64,000 nucleotides of DNA, from NCBI RefSeq assembly GCF_024643285.1, contig NZ_JAMSLW010000002.1, forward strand, positions 310,001 through 374,000. The letters are read 5' to 3'. Positions within the stretch are counted from its first letter, which is position 1, and each line of letters opens with the position of its first letter. The stretch comes from Parapedobacter lycopersici (lineage in GTDB: Bacteria > Bacteroidota > Bacteroidia > Sphingobacteriales > Sphingobacteriaceae). Both the position numbers and the translations under genes were made by a program. Shown piece after piece: positions 40,593-50,513 of the stretch. The notes below the pieces were generated by a model. The model saw only the letters and a program-made list of their open reading frames with translations. It was not told the origin of the DNA and ran no database searches.

Positions 40593-41667
40593 TTCCGTCA
40601 GCTGATCCGTTGGCGGCAGCGCCCTGACCACGGGCATCCAGAAACAGCCCTGCGGGTGTGCGGTTTTGGGAGAATCCGTCGACCACCGCATTGGGTGCCA
40701 CGTTGCCGCTGTCGTCCAAGTTGAAACGCAGCACGGCCCCATTCCCGCCGGCATCGGCAACATAGATCGATTGTTTACCTTCCCGTGGATCGATGGCCAC
40801 GTCAACAGGAGAGATCAACCCGGTGCGGGTTCCCCTGAGCACCCGGGTGGGTGTCACTGTTGCCGAAGGTTCTGATAGCAGTGCCTTGGCGTTTTCAATC
40901 ACATAAATTCCGCCGTCCGTGCCCGATGCACCGTAATCCGCCAAGACCAGCAGGTCAAGTTCCTCGGAAAATGCAATACCCCGGATACTGGCAGAACCTT
41001 CCACCGTCAGCGTGGAAAGCGGTGAAAAATCCGCTACGAGGGAGTCTGTCTTCGAAAGATTGCCATACATGGACACGCCTCCGTTCTGGCCGGTGCGGGC
41101 TACCAGCAGGCTGTCTTTCCACATGGCAAGGCCCCACGGGCGCATGTCCCCCAGCCGGAATACTTTGCTGGGCCTGGCGTAGCCGTTCCGGTTCAGCGGC
41201 TGGAAAAAGGCATAAATCGAGGTCGGATTCACGTTGTTGACAACGTACAGGTACTGCGAGGTGTTATGGTACCAAAGGCCGCGCATGGCCGTCAGCTCCC
41301 GAAAGCCGATATTACCCGACCCCTGCGGGATACCTAAGTCGCTCACCGTCATGATGCGAATGATGGTATCCTGCGCCGACGCCTGGAAAACCCGTCCGGC
41401 AAAGGGGTTAAAATGCACGCCCCTGCCACCCTTTACACTGGCATCGTAATCGATCGACACCTCCATTTCCGTTGTATCCGCCGGGTCTATGATACTCAGG
41501 TTCTTAAACGGCTCCAGCGTTTCGTCGGGTTGGTAATTCTCAAAGGACACATACAGGCGGGATATTGGCCGCTGCGGCAGCACCGGCTCGTCATCGTTGC
41601 GCATACATCCGCCGAAAATCGCCAGCACGGTAAGCATCACCAGCAGAAAACCAATCGATTTCTTCAT
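40585..41667 (-). CDS. Predicted beta-propeller lipoprotein
   Basis: 360 residues from the ATG at 41667, which opens a lipoprotein signal (MKKSIGFLLVMLTVLAIFGGC, lipobox FGGC); the longer frame to 41826 is rejected. The mature part is made of repeated short beta motifs of the NHL/six-blade type: ELTAMRGLWYHNTSQYLYVVNN, MRPWGLAMWKDSLLVAR, RGIAFSEELDLLVLADYG, SPVDVAIDPREGKQSIYVADAGG and RTPAGLFLDARG. Such propellers bind ligands or partner proteins; no catalytic residues are evident. It is a single gene, converging on the ATPase gene. Confidence 0.85.
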   Translation of the reverse strand: MKKSIGFLLVMLTVLAIFGGCMRNDDEPVLPQRPISRLYVSFENYQPDETLEPFKNLSIIDPADTTEMEVSIDYDASVKGGRGVHFNPFAGRVFQASAQDTIIRIMTVSDLGIPQGSGNIGFRELTAMRGLWYHNTSQYLYVVNNVNPTSIYAFFQPLNRNGYARPSKVFRLGDMRPWGLAMWKDSLLVARTGQNGGVSMYGNLSKTDSLVADFSPLSTLTVEGSASIRGIAFSEELDLLVLADYGASGTDGGIYVIENAKALLSEPSATVTPTRVLRGTRTGLISPVDVAIDPREGKQSIYVADAGGNGAVLRFNLDDSGNVAPNAVVDGFSQNRTPAGLFLDARGQGAAANGSADGTN

Positions 41668-41890
41668 GCAAAGGTATTTTTGCAAACTTAGCCAAACCTC
41701 CTTTGATATGCAAGTACCCAAAAACCGCAAATGGGATGATCGGGCGCCATCGTGCAGGGTACAATTTCTCTGTGTTGCCCAAGATGCCGCATGGGAGGCG
41801 AAAAGCCTCCTGTACGAATTCACCAAACCCGGAGATTCTACGTTGCAATATTTTCAGTAATATTGCAGGGTGAAACAAGGAAAGATCAAG

Positions 41891-42547
41891 ATGACTGATA
41901 CCGCATTTACCCGAGAAAAACTGGAGCTGCCCAACGGCGAGAAAAAACTGTTGCTCCACTCCTGCTGTGCCCCCTGTTCCGGCGAAGTAATGGAGGCGCT
42001 GATTGCATCGGAAATTGATTTTACCATTTATTTTTACAACCCGAACATCCACCCCCGCAAGGAATACGACCTGCGCAAGGAAGAAAATATCCGGTTTGCC
42101 GAAAAATACAACATCCCGTTTGTGGATGCGGACTACGATGCGGATAACTGGTACGCCCGCGCCAAGGGGATGGAACATGAACCTGAACGTGGTGTCCGTT
42201 GCACGATGTGCTTTGACATGCGCTTTGAGCGTACGGCACTTTACGCCCATGAAAACGGCTTTCCGGTGATCACCAGTTCGCTTGGGATTTCCCGCTGGAA
42301 AAATTTCGACCAGATTAACGATTGCGGATTACGGGCTGCTGCGCATTATCCGGGCATCAGTTACTGGACCTACAACTGGCGCAAAAAGGGAGGTTCCTCA
42401 CGGATGCTTGACATCAGCAAGCGCGAGAAATTTTACATGCAGGAATATTGCGGATGCGCCTATTCGCTGCGCGACACCAACCATTGGCGGCTCGAAAACG
42501 GCCGGGAGCGCATTGAGCTTGGCAAACAATATTACGGGGAAGAATAA
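41891..42547 (+). CDS. queH: Epoxyqueuosine reductase QueH
   Basis: 218 residues from the ATG at 41891, which has a purine-rich AAGGAAAG before it; the GTG at 41870 is less likely. It is a QueH (DUF208) protein: [15 protein letters not shown] near the N-terminus, [32 protein letters not shown] with the CxxC pair, [16 protein letters not shown], and a C-terminal EYCGCAYS. The clustered cysteines bind iron-sulphur and a second metal. The enzyme reduces epoxyqueuosine to queuosine in the wobble base of tRNAs with GUN anticodons, as the unrelated QueG does elsewhere. It is a single gene upstream of the yceD-rpmF operon. Confidence 0.95.
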   Translation: MTDTAFTREKLELPNGEKKLLLHSCCAPCSGEVMEALIASEIDFTIYFYNPNIHPRKEYDLRKEENIRFAEKYNIPFVDADYDADNWYARAKGMEHEPERGVRCTMCFDMRFERTALYAHENGFPVITSSLGISRWKNFDQINDCGLRAAAHYPGISYWTYNWRKKGGSSRMLDISKREKFYMQEYCGCAYSLRDTNHWRLENGRERIELGKQYYGEE

Positions 42548-42554
42548 AATCCCC

Positions 42555-42615
42555 GCGGCGTAATAACCGGTTTTGCTTTACGCCGCCGTGCGACAGGGCG
42601 TTTATGCACCTGTCG
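42555..42615. other. Two strong inverted repeats after queH
   Basis: GCGGCGTAA (42555-42563) pairs perfectly with TTACGCCGC (42578-42586). CGACAGG (42591-42597) pairs perfectly with CCTGTCG (42609-42615). No T-run follows on the + strand. Together they may terminate queH or form the start of a structured RNA ahead of yceD. Confidence 0.45.
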
Positions 42616-42700
42616 GTGATTCCAACCGGACGAACCGGCTGTCCTTTTACGCAGCGATATACATGCTTTAAAAAAAGTTTTATATCTCCTATTTTATATT

Positions 42701-42708
42701 TACCTTTG
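42701..42708 (+). promoter_or_regulatory. -7 box (TACCTTTG) of the yceD-rpmF operon
   Basis: Exact TAnnTTTG followed by CA, 20 bp before the GTG start of yceD, so the untranslated leader is very short. Confidence 0.65.
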
Positions 42709-42727
42709 CAGGCTCAATTGTGGGATA

Positions 42728-43270
42728 GTGAAGTACCTGAAAAAATATCGGATCCCCTTTTCGGGGCTGGCGTTGGGCTCACACGATTTTGAGTTTGACA
42801 TTGACCGCGCGTTCTTTGATTGTTATGAATACTCGATCGTAAAAGACGGTAATCTCCGGGTACAGGTTAACCTACTCAAACAGGAGAACATGATGGTCCT
42901 GCAGTTTCACATCACCGGGACGGTTTCCCTGCAATGTGATGTGTGCCTGGCTGATTTTCCGGCGAAGACCGATATTCAGGAGCGGGTTATCGTTAAATTT
43001 ACGGACGAGGACCTGTCGGAAAACACGGATGAGATCATCGTGCTTTCCAAACATGAGCATGAACTGGATATTGCGGGGCTGCTGTACGAATTCATCAACG
43101 TATCCGTACCGCACTACAGCAAGTGCAGCGAGCAGGGCGACAACATAACATGTGACCCCGAGGCGCTGGCCAAATTGGACGGCCTGGCAACAAATCAAAA
43201 CCAGGAAGAAGAAACTAGTAAACAAACAGACCCCCGTTGGGAGGCATTGAAGCATATAAAATACAATTAA
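42728..43270 (+). CDS. yceD: YceD/DUF177 family protein (23S rRNA accumulation)
   Basis: 180 residues with a GTG start at 42728 (KYLKKYRIPFSGL, the usual opening of Bacteroidetes homologues). The DUF177 core has CDVCLADF (a CxxC pair, about residues 74-77) and later a second pair of cysteines in HYSKCSEQGDNITC. The end, DPRWEALKHIKYN, is the conserved DPRW..L tail. YceD supports accumulation of 23S rRNA, and its gene sits before rpmF in most bacteria, as here (13 bp gap). It heads the run yceD-rpmF-plsX-fabH. Confidence 0.93.
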   Translation: MKYLKKYRIPFSGLALGSHDFEFDIDRAFFDCYEYSIVKDGNLRVQVNLLKQENMMVLQFHITGTVSLQCDVCLADFPAKTDIQERVIVKFTDEDLSENTDEIIVLSKHEHELDIAGLLYEFINVSVPHYSKCSEQGDNITCDPEALAKLDGLATNQNQEEETSKQTDPRWEALKHIKYN

Positions 43271-43283
43271 ATAACAATACGAG

Positions 43284-43475
43284 ATGGCACATCCAAAACG
43301 TAAGACATCCAAATCACGGAGAGACAAAAGAAGAACACATTATAAAGCGGAACGTCCCAGCTTGACCACTTGTAAGGAGACCGGTGCAGTGCACCTTCCC
43401 CATCGTGCATATTTGGTAGATGGTAACCTGTATTACAACGGCAAACTGATTATCGAAAACACCACCAGCGCCTAA
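43284..43475 (+). CDS. rpmF: 50S ribosomal protein L32
   Basis: 63 residues, full length. It has the basic N-terminus [19 protein letters not shown] and the later [18 protein letters not shown]. Only one Cys is present, so this is the zinc-free form of L32 rather than the four-cysteine form. It is a component of the large ribosomal subunit. It follows yceD by 13 bp and precedes plsX by 102 bp. Confidence 0.97.
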   Translation: MAHPKRKTSKSRRDKRRTHYKAERPSLTTCKETGAVHLPHRAYLVDGNLYYNGKLIIENTTSA

Positions 43476-43577
43476 GTTGATCTTTCAAAAAATTGAACAT
43501 CCCATAACGTGTAACTAATTTTTTATGCGTTACTTTGGGGTGTTTTTGCGTATTATTGGATTGAAAAACAATAACGG

Positions 43578-44516
43578 ATGAAGATCGGTTTAGATATATT
43601 GGGTGGTGACTTTGCGCCGGAAGCAACAATACAGGGAGCCATCCTGGCATCAAAACAATTAGCCGACGGACAACAGCTCGTGCTCATCGGCGACGAGCAG
43701 ATTGCTAAACAACACATCGAACAAGCAGGGGGAAATCCTGCTTTTTTTGAATACGTTCATGCGCCCGACCAGATCGGGATGAATGAACACCCTACCAAAG
43801 CCATCGCCCAAAAACCAAATTCAAGCATCAGCGTGGGATTCCAGCTGCTCAAAGAGGGTGCGATTGACTCCTTTGCTTCCGCCGGAAATACCGGCGCCAT
43901 GCTGGTAGGTGCTGTGTTCAGTGTCAAAACCATTCCCGGCGTTCTCCGGCCGGCCATTGCCACGAATGTCCCCAAGATTAAACAGGGGTTCGGTATCCTG
44001 CTGGATGTTGGGGCTAATGCCGACTGTAAGCCTGAAATGCTTCCGCAGTTCGGACTGCTGGGCAGCTTGTTTGCCGAGCATGTGTATGGTATCCAGTCGC
44101 CTGCCGTAGGATTGCTCAACATCGGCGAAGAAGAGGAAAAGGGGAATATGCTTACACTGGGGGCGTACCCCCTGATGAAAGACAATAAACGCATCAATTT
44201 TATTGGTAATGTAGAAAGCCGCGAACTGTTCAGCGATAAAGCCGACGTGGTGGTCTGCGACGGATTTGCGGGCAACGTGGTGCTTAAGCTGGCGGAATCG
44301 TTTTATATGCTGACCCGGAAAAAAGGATTCAGTGATTCTTTTTTCGATCGGTTCAATTATGAACAATACGGCGGAAGCCCGGTACTGGGGGTAAATGCTC
44401 CTGTTATCATCGGACACGGGATTTCCAGTCCGGAAGCTATCAAAAACATGGTTTTGCTCTCCAAAAACATGATTGAGTCCGAGATTATTGAAAAAATCAA
44501 ATCCGCTTTCAACTAA
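43578..44516 (+). CDS. plsX: Phosphate acyltransferase PlsX
   Basis: 312 residues. The start [15 protein letters not shown] has the family's glycine-rich opening. [43 protein letters not shown] and [12 protein letters not shown] are all present. PlsX makes acyl-phosphate from acyl-ACP, the first step of membrane glycerolipid synthesis with PlsY. It ends 4 bp before fabH. A second promoter may lie in the 102-bp gap after rpmF (TTACTTTGG near 43530). Confidence 0.96.
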   Translation: MKIGLDILGGDFAPEATIQGAILASKQLADGQQLVLIGDEQIAKQHIEQAGGNPAFFEYVHAPDQIGMNEHPTKAIAQKPNSSISVGFQLLKEGAIDSFASAGNTGAMLVGAVFSVKTIPGVLRPAIATNVPKIKQGFGILLDVGANADCKPEMLPQFGLLGSLFAEHVYGIQSPAVGLLNIGEEEEKGNMLTLGAYPLMKDNKRINFIGNVESRELFSDKADVVVCDGFAGNVVLKLAESFYMLTRKKGFSDSFFDRFNYEQYGGSPVLGVNAPVIIGHGISSPEAIKNMVLLSKNMIESEIIEKIKSAFN

Positions 44517-44520
44517 AACT

Positions 44521-45516
44521 ATGTCAAAAATTCACGCTGCCATTACGGCTGTAAACGGGTATGTGCCTGACTATATCCTCACCAACCAGGAACTGGAAAC
44601 CATGGTCGACACCAACGACGAATGGATTACAACCCGTACCGGCATCAAAGAACGCCGGATACTGAAAGGTGAGGGCAAGGCTACATCCGACATGGCGGTA
44701 CCCGCAGTAAAGGGGTTGCTGGAAAAAAGGGGCATCGGTGCCGAAGAAATTGACCTGATCGTTTTCTGCACCTGTACGCCGGACATGCCCTTTCCTTCGA
44801 CGGCCAATATCCTGGCTGATAAAATAGGCGCCGTTAATGCCTGGGGATTTGATCTGCAGGCCGCGTGCTCGGGGTTTATTTACGGATTAACCACCGGTGC
44901 CCAGTTCATTGAATCGGGCATGCACAAAAAAGTACTCGTGGTGGGTGGCGACAAAATGTCGTCTATCATCAACTATAAGGACCGTACAACCTGCATCATC
45001 TTCGGTGACGGGTGCGGTGCAGTGCTGCTGGAACCGAACACCGAAGAACTCGGCGTAATGGACTCCATCCTTAAGAGCGATGGATCGGGCTGCCCCTACC
45101 TTAACATCAAAGCCGGCGGGTCTCTCCATCCCGCGTCGCATGAAACGGTCGACGCCGGTATGCACTACGCTTACCAGGAAGGCCGCACGGTATTTAAGTT
45201 CGCCGTAACCAACATGGCTGATGTGGCCGCGGAAATCATGGAACGCAACCGCCTTACCGCCGATGACGTCACCTGGCTGGTGCCGCACCAGGCCAATAAG
45301 CGCATCATCGATGCAACAGCCGAACGCATGGGACTGGATGAAGACAAAGTGATGGTCAATATCCAGCGTTATGGCAATACCACGGCAGGCACTATACCAC
45401 TCTGCCTGTGGGAATGGGAAAATCAGCTTAAAAAGGGGGATACCCTCATCCTGGCCGCATTCGGCGGGGGGTTCACCTGGGGAGCGGTTTACCTGAAATG
45501 GGCCTACGGAGCCTGA
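44521..45516 (+). CDS. fabH: Beta-ketoacyl-ACP synthase III FabH
   Basis: 331 residues from the ATG at 44521, 4 bp after plsX; the longer frame from 44473 overlaps plsX and is not used. The catalytic triad of KAS III is present: Cys116 in QAACSGF, His in [10 protein letters not shown] and Asn in [11 protein letters not shown]. It condenses acetyl-CoA (or a branched primer in iso-fatty-acid producers such as many Bacteroidetes) with malonyl-ACP to start fatty-acid synthesis. Its place between plsX and accB-accC joins initiation with malonyl-CoA supply. Confidence 0.97.
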   Translation: MSKIHAAITAVNGYVPDYILTNQELETMVDTNDEWITTRTGIKERRILKGEGKATSDMAVPAVKGLLEKRGIGAEEIDLIVFCTCTPDMPFPSTANILADKIGAVNAWGFDLQAACSGFIYGLTTGAQFIESGMHKKVLVVGGDKMSSIINYKDRTTCIIFGDGCGAVLLEPNTEELGVMDSILKSDGSGCPYLNIKAGGSLHPASHETVDAGMHYAYQEGRTVFKFAVTNMADVAAEIMERNRLTADDVTWLVPHQANKRIIDATAERMGLDEDKVMVNIQRYGNTTAGTIPLCLWEWENQLKKGDTLILAAFGGGFTWGAVYLKWAYGA

Positions 45517-45586
45517 CCAGGGTAAACGGGGAGGACCCAATACCTCCCGCAAAGCCCATTGCAATGGAAAATAAATCCGGTATTTA

Positions 45587-45618
45587 TTGTTGAATAACGG
45601 ATTAGATTAATATTTTTG
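45587..45618 (+). promoter_or_regulatory. Promoter of accB-accC
   Basis: TTGTTG (45587-45592), 18 bases, then TATTTTTG (45611-45618), a good pair of Bacteroidetes -33 and -7 elements, 25 bp before the accB start. Confidence 0.7.
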
Positions 45619-45642
45619 AGTTATTATCAAACCTGCTGAATA

Positions 45643-46119
45643 ATGAGTATGGACATCAAACAGATTCAAGATCTGATCAAATTTGTCGCCAAGTCAGGCG
45701 TCAATGAAGTAGCTATCGAAGAGAAGGATTTCAAGATTACAATAAAAACAAACAAAGAGCCGACGTATGTGACGGCTACCATCCCCACTGCTGCTGCCCT
45801 GCCGCAGCAGGTTGCTGCCCCCGTTTCGGAGCCGGCAGCACAGGCAGACAATACCCCGGTAAAGGAAGATCTGTCCAATTACGTTACCATCAAATCACCG
45901 ATGATCGGCACATTTTACCGTGCAGCCGGACCGGATAAACCGACATTTGCCAATGTTGGCGATGACATCAGCGTAGGTAAAGTCGTTTGCATTATCGAAG
46001 CCATGAAGCTCTTCAATGAAATTGAATCGGAAGTTTCCGGAAGAATTGTGAAGGTGCTGGTTGACGACGCCCAGCCGGTGGAATACGATCAGCCGCTGTT
46101 TTTGGTTGAACCGAAATAA
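45643..46119 (+). CDS. accB: Acetyl-CoA carboxylase biotin carboxyl carrier protein
   Basis: 158 residues. A short N-terminal helical part (IQDLIKFVAKSGVNEVAIEE) is followed by an Ala/Pro/Gln-rich linker (about 45-75) and the biotinyl domain (80-158), with the biotin-accepting Lys122 in IIEAMKLFNEIES. It carries the carboxyl group from the AccC-charged biotin to the carboxyltransferase. It has its own promoter and is followed 71 bp later by accC. The carboxyltransferase genes are not in this window. Confidence 0.96.
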   Translation: MSMDIKQIQDLIKFVAKSGVNEVAIEEKDFKITIKTNKEPTYVTATIPTAAALPQQVAAPVSEPAAQADNTPVKEDLSNYVTIKSPMIGTFYRAAGPDKPTFANVGDDISVGKVVCIIEAMKLFNEIESEVSGRIVKVLVDDAQPVEYDQPLFLVEPK

Positions 46120-46190
46120 GGTTACACTTGCTAAAACCATTTTCATAGGACAGGCGCCAAATGGGTCTGTACTGATTTATCGCTAAATAC

Positions 46191-47531
46191 ATGTTCAAAA
46201 AGATACTAATAGCCAACAGGGGTGAAATTGCATTGCGCATTATCCGCACTTGCCGCGAAATGGGTATCAAAAGCGTAGCCGTATATTCCACGGCCGACCG
46301 TGATAGCCTGCATGTGCGCTTCGCCGACGAGGCCGTCTGCATCGGCCCGCCGCCAAGCAAAGACTCTTACCTCAACATACCCAATATTATTTCGGCAGCT
46401 GAGCTGACCAATGCCGACGCCATCCACCCGGGCTACGGATTCCTTTCGGAAAATGCCCGTTTCTCATCCATCTGCAACCAATACGGGATCAAATTTATCG
46501 GTGCAACTGCCGAACAGATTGAACAGATGGGCGATAAGGCCTCCGCTAAGGAGACCATGAAAAAAGCCGGTGTACCGACCATTCCGGGTTCGGATGGCCT
46601 GGTAAAGGATATTGCTGCAGGCATCGCCATCGCTAACGAGATCGGCTACCCCGTGATATTAAAAGCCACGGCAGGCGGCGGCGGACGTGGCATGCGCATC
46701 GTGTGGAAAGATGAGGAGTTTGAACCGGCCTGGGATTCTGCCCGGCAGGAAGCGGGCGCCGCTTTCGGCAACGACGGAATTTACCTGGAAAAATTCGTTG
46801 AAGACCCCCGGCATATCGAAATACAGGTGGTGGGCGACCAGTACGGAACCGTATGTCACCTGTCGGAACGCGACTGCTCCATCCAGCGGCGACACCAGAA
46901 ACTGATTGAAGAGGCGCCTTCGCCCTTTATCACACCTGAACTGCGCAAAGCGATGGGCGAAGCCGCTATTAAAGGGGCTAAGGCCGTCAATTACGAAGGT
47001 GCGGGCACGATCGAATTTCTGGTAGACAAACACCGCAATTTCTATTTCATGGAAATGAATACCCGTATCCAGGTGGAACACCCGGTTACGGAGGAGGTAA
47101 TTAATTTCGACCTGATTAAGGAACAGATCAAGGTGGCGGCGGGCATTCCCATCTCGGGTACCAACTACGAGCCCACCATGCACGCCATCGAATGCCGCAT
47201 CAACGCCGAGGATCCGTTTAACAATTTCCGGCCATCGCCCGGAAAAATCACCAACTTCCATTCGCCCGGCGGTCATGGTGTACGCCTGGATACCCACGCG
47301 TATTCCGGATACGTGATTCCGCCTAATTACGATTCCATGATTGCCAAACTGATCTGTGTGGCACAAACCCGCGAGGAGGCGATAAGCACGATGGAACGGG
47401 CACTGAGCGAATTTATCATCGAAGGGGTGGAAACCACGATTCCGCTGCACCTGCGGTTGATGCGCGACCCGAATTTCAGAGCCGGCAATTTCACCACCAA
47501 ATTTATGGAGACCTTTGATTTAAGTGAATAA
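46191..47531 (+). CDS. accC: Biotin carboxylase subunit of acetyl-CoA carboxylase
   Basis: 446 residues, the typical length. Residues of about 1-115 form the biotin carboxylase N-terminal domain ([26 protein letters not shown]). The ATP-grasp domain follows with the glycine-rich loop [12 protein letters not shown] and the metal and bicarbonate site [15 protein letters not shown]. The C-terminal domain has [20 protein letters not shown]. It uses ATP and bicarbonate to carboxylate the biotin on AccB. It is cytoplasmic and part of the accB-accC operon. Confidence 0.97.
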   Translation: MFKKILIANRGEIALRIIRTCREMGIKSVAVYSTADRDSLHVRFADEAVCIGPPPSKDSYLNIPNIISAAELTNADAIHPGYGFLSENARFSSICNQYGIKFIGATAEQIEQMGDKASAKETMKKAGVPTIPGSDGLVKDIAAGIAIANEIGYPVILKATAGGGGRGMRIVWKDEEFEPAWDSARQEAGAAFGNDGIYLEKFVEDPRHIEIQVVGDQYGTVCHLSERDCSIQRRHQKLIEEAPSPFITPELRKAMGEAAIKGAKAVNYEGAGTIEFLVDKHRNFYFMEMNTRIQVEHPVTEEVINFDLIKEQIKVAAGIPISGTNYEPTMHAIECRINAEDPFNNFRPSPGKITNFHSPGGHGVRLDTHAYSGYVIPPNYDSMIAKLICVAQTREEAISTMERALSEFIIEGVETTIPLHLRLMRDPNFRAGNFTTKFMETFDLSE

Positions 47532-47571
47532 TACCGGATGTATCCGGAAAAAGGCGGGCTAATACGTTATC

Positions 47572-48456
47572 ATGAGTAAATTGTCTGGAAAAAACCTGAT
47601 CGATACCATTAAGCAGAAGGGCAAGAACCTGGAAGCTGAAATGTCTTTTTTTGACCACCTGGAAGTATTGCGCTGGCACCTGGTCCGCTCGGCCATCGCT
47701 GTCATGGTCTTCATGATCCTCGCTTTTGCATTTTATGATTTTATCTTCGACGATATCATCATGGGACCGAAAAGCGGTGATTTCTGGACGTACCGGATGA
47801 TGTGTAAAATTGCCGAGGTGTTTAATACGCCCGGATTTTGCGTTACGGAAGTGCCGGGCACGATCATCAATACCCAGATGGCCGGACAGTTTATCATGCA
47901 GATCAACTCCTCGCTGATTATAGCGCTGGTACTTGGTTTTCCCTACCTGCTGTATGAGGTATGGCTGTTTGTGAAACCTGCCCTCACCGACGTTGAACGC
48001 AAGTCTGCCAGTGGTTTCGTGTTTTACGCAACCCTGCTGTTTGTCATCGGTGTACTGTTCGGGTATTATGTCGTTGTACCGCTGGCGGTTAATTTCCTCG
48101 CCAACTTCTCCATCAGCGATGACATTTCCAACACCATTACGATTGACAATTACCTGTCGTTTGTGGCTACATTGACACTGGGCTGTGGCATTGTGTTCGA
48201 ATTGCCGATCATCGTCTTTATCCTGTCGAAAATTGGTATACTTACTCCGCAGTTCATGCGCGCATCCCGGCGGTATGCCGTGGTACTTATCCTGCTGATT
48301 GCCGCAATGATTACCCCTACCCCGGATATTATCACCATGCTGACCGTGAGTTTCCCGATGTTTTTACTCTATGAACTGAGTATTGTTGTGGCGACCCGCG
48401 TGCATAAACGTAAAATGAAACAAGACCTCGATTTTTACCGGGGTGAAGACAATTAA
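47572..48456 (+). CDS. tatC: Sec-independent protein translocase TatC
   Basis: 294 residues with six predicted TM segments. The conserved cytoplasmic start FFDHLEVLRWHLVRS corresponds to the twin-arginine signal recognition surface. A longer than usual first periplasmic loop (about 55-100, with two Cys) is followed by SLIIALVLGFPYLLYEVWLFVKPAL and, near the end, RRYAVVLILLIAAMITPTPD, both typical. TatC recognises folded proteins with twin-arginine signals. No tatA or tatB is adjacent. It lies 40 bp after accC and 10 bp before rpiB, probably in the same transcript. Confidence 0.96.
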   Translation: MSKLSGKNLIDTIKQKGKNLEAEMSFFDHLEVLRWHLVRSAIAVMVFMILAFAFYDFIFDDIIMGPKSGDFWTYRMMCKIAEVFNTPGFCVTEVPGTIINTQMAGQFIMQINSSLIIALVLGFPYLLYEVWLFVKPALTDVERKSASGFVFYATLLFVIGVLFGYYVVVPLAVNFLANFSISDDISNTITIDNYLSFVATLTLGCGIVFELPIIVFILSKIGILTPQFMRASRRYAVVLILLIAAMITPTPDIITMLTVSFPMFLLYELSIVVATRVHKRKMKQDLDFYRGEDN

Positions 48457-48466
48457 TCCTTCAACG

Positions 48467-48907
48467 ATGACAAAAGTGAAAACCGTGGCTATCGGTGGCG
48501 ACCATGCGGGTTTTGATTACAAGGCCCAATTGGTACAGCACTTGGAAAAAGCCGGATATACAGTCAGGGATTTTGGTACAGCCAGTGCGGATTCGGTAGA
48601 TTATCCCGACTTTGCCCACCCGGTGGCAACCGCGGTGGAAACCGGGGCGTCCGAACTGGGTGTGCTGATTTGCGGCAGCGCAAATGGTGTGGCCATTACG
48701 GCCAATAAACACCAGGGCATCCGGGCGGCAATCTGCTGGCAGGAAGAGCTCGCTGCACTGGCACGCCAGCACAACGATGCCAATATCGTATGTATTCCGG
48801 CCCGGTTTATCGACATCGAATTGGCAAAAGCCATCGTTGACCTGTTTCTGAGCACCGATTTTGAAGGTGGCCGGCATAACAACCGCGTCCGGAAAATATC
48901 GTGCTGA
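48467..48907 (+). CDS. rpiB: Ribose-5-phosphate isomerase B
   Basis: 146 residues from the ATG at 48467, 10 bp after the tatC stop; the longer frame from 48443 overlaps tatC. The family motifs are IGGDHAGFDYKAQL at the start, VDYPDFAHPVA, the active-site region LICGSANGVAITANK with its Cys, and ARQHNDANIVCIPARFI. It interconverts ribose 5-phosphate and ribulose 5-phosphate in the pentose phosphate pathway. Confidence 0.95.
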   Translation: MTKVKTVAIGGDHAGFDYKAQLVQHLEKAGYTVRDFGTASADSVDYPDFAHPVATAVETGASELGVLICGSANGVAITANKHQGIRAAICWQEELAALARQHNDANIVCIPARFIDIELAKAIVDLFLSTDFEGGRHNNRVRKISC

Positions 48908-48943
48908 GCATAAACGCGATACCCAACAAAATACTGTCAATAC

Positions 48944-50512
48944 ATGAAAAGCTTACTGCCTTTACTTTTCCTCATTCCTGCGTGTTACGGATGCATTATG
49001 GCGCAGGATCCGGTACAGCAATACGCTGCCGAGATTACCCCGGAAACAGCGAAAGCACACCTTACCACGCTCGCTTCGGCCGCTTTTGAAGGCCGCGGTA
49101 CAGGCGAGGAGGGTGGCGAGAAAGCGGCCGCTTACCTAGCGGAAGAATTCCGTAAACTCGGACTCACCGGACCGGTATCCGGCTCGTACTACCAGCCTGT
49201 TGAGTTAACCAGGAATGTGGCTAAGGGCGAATTACGGATCAACGGAACCGAATTTACCAATGGTAAGGATTTTTACCTGATTGCGCCCGGACCTGAAACG
49301 ACTGTCAACACCCGGGAGATTGTATTTATTGGCTACGGCATCAGCGATGCGAAGTATGACGACCTTAACGGCGTGGATATTGCAGGTAAGGTGGTGCTGG
49401 TCATCAATGACGGCGAACCGATGGATGCGCGTGGCCGTTCCCTCATCACGGGTACTGACGCACCTTCCGAATGGGCTACCTCCCGTACCAAAAGACTCCA
49501 GAACGTGCTCTCGAAGCAACCTAAACTGGTATTGGCGGTATCCAATGGGCTCGCCGAGGCGTTGGCGCGTATGGGGGGACAGACCACCCGGCCGCGCATT
49601 ACGCTGGCAGAAGACCGCACGCAGCAAAACGCGGCCACAACTGCGGTGGCCAACATCAGCCCGGAAATGGCGGATGCTTTATTGCAGCAGGCCCGTACCA
49701 CCCTGGGTACGTTAACCAAAAAAATTACACGCAGGAAAAAAAGCCAGTCTGCCACCTTCGCGGTAACTGATTTCAGTGCCACGTTCGGGTCGTCCTCCGA
49801 ACCTTTCACATCTAATAATGTATTGGGCTACCTCGAAGGGACGGACCTGAAGAATGAGTTACTGGTGATCTCCGCGCATTACGACCACGAGGGCAACCAG
49901 GACGGCGAGATCTTTTTTGGTGCCGACGACAATGCATCAGGCACGACGGGCGTATTGGAAGTGGCCCGCGCTTTTGCCAAGGCAAAAGCGGAAGGACACG
50001 GACCGCGCCGCAGCATCCTCTTTATTGGGTTTACCGCCGAAGAAAAAGGGCTGCTCGGATCCAATTACTACGGACAGCACCCGGTTTTCCCATTGGAAAA
50101 TACAGTCGTTAACCTCAACATGGACATGATCGGCCGCATAGACGATAAACACCTTCAGGGGAATCATAACTATGTTCATGTTATCGGGGCCGACAAGCTG
50201 AGCTCCGAGCTTCATGCCATCAATGAAAAGGCCAATGCGACTTACACGCAAATGGAGCTGGATTACATGTACAACGATCCCCGGGATCCCATGCGGATCT
50301 ACTATCGCTCGGATCAGTATAATTTTGCCAAGTACGGCATTCCGGTGATTTTCTATTTCAGCGGACTGCATCCCGATTATCATACACCGGCGGATACACC
50401 TGATAAGATCAATTTCGAGATGCTGACGAAACGGGCGAAATTAGCCTTCTACACGGCCTGGGAAGTAGCCAACCGCAACAACCGGCTGGTGGTGGATTCC
50501 AATAAGCAGTAA
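48944..50512 (+). CDS. Secreted M28-family zinc aminopeptidase
   Basis: 522 residues. A signal peptide (MKSLLPLLFLIPACYGC, cleavage near MAQD; a lipobox-like CYGC is possible) is followed by a protease-associated-type insert (about 130-260). The M28 catalytic domain has all its metal ligands: His and Asp in SAHYDHEG and FGADDNASGT, the catalytic Glu pair in FTAEEKGLLGS, Asp in NMDMIGR and the last His in PDYHTPAD. It removes N-terminal residues from peptides in the periplasm or outside the cell. It follows rpiB by 36 bp and ends 1 bp short of the converging DUF819 gene. Confidence 0.94.
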   Translation: MKSLLPLLFLIPACYGCIMAQDPVQQYAAEITPETAKAHLTTLASAAFEGRGTGEEGGEKAAAYLAEEFRKLGLTGPVSGSYYQPVELTRNVAKGELRINGTEFTNGKDFYLIAPGPETTVNTREIVFIGYGISDAKYDDLNGVDIAGKVVLVINDGEPMDARGRSLITGTDAPSEWATSRTKRLQNVLSKQPKLVLAVSNGLAEALARMGGQTTRPRITLAEDRTQQNAATTAVANISPEMADALLQQARTTLGTLTKKITRRKKSQSATFAVTDFSATFGSSSEPFTSNNVLGYLEGTDLKNELLVISAHYDHEGNQDGEIFFGADDNASGTTGVLEVARAFAKAKAEGHGPRRSILFIGFTAEEKGLLGSNYYGQHPVFPLENTVVNLNMDMIGRIDDKHLQGNHNYVHVIGADKLSSELHAINEKANATYTQMELDYMYNDPRDPMRIYYRSDQYNFAKYGIPVIFYFSGLHPDYHTPADTPDKINFEMLTKRAKLAFYTAWEVANRNNRLVVDSNKQ

Positions 50513-50513
50513 A

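Noticed and set aside
41708-41860. 50-codon open frame between the beta-propeller lipoprotein and queH
   Set aside because: It has no ribosome-binding-like sequence, no known motif, and composition like the surrounding intergenic DNA. A real small gene cannot be excluded.
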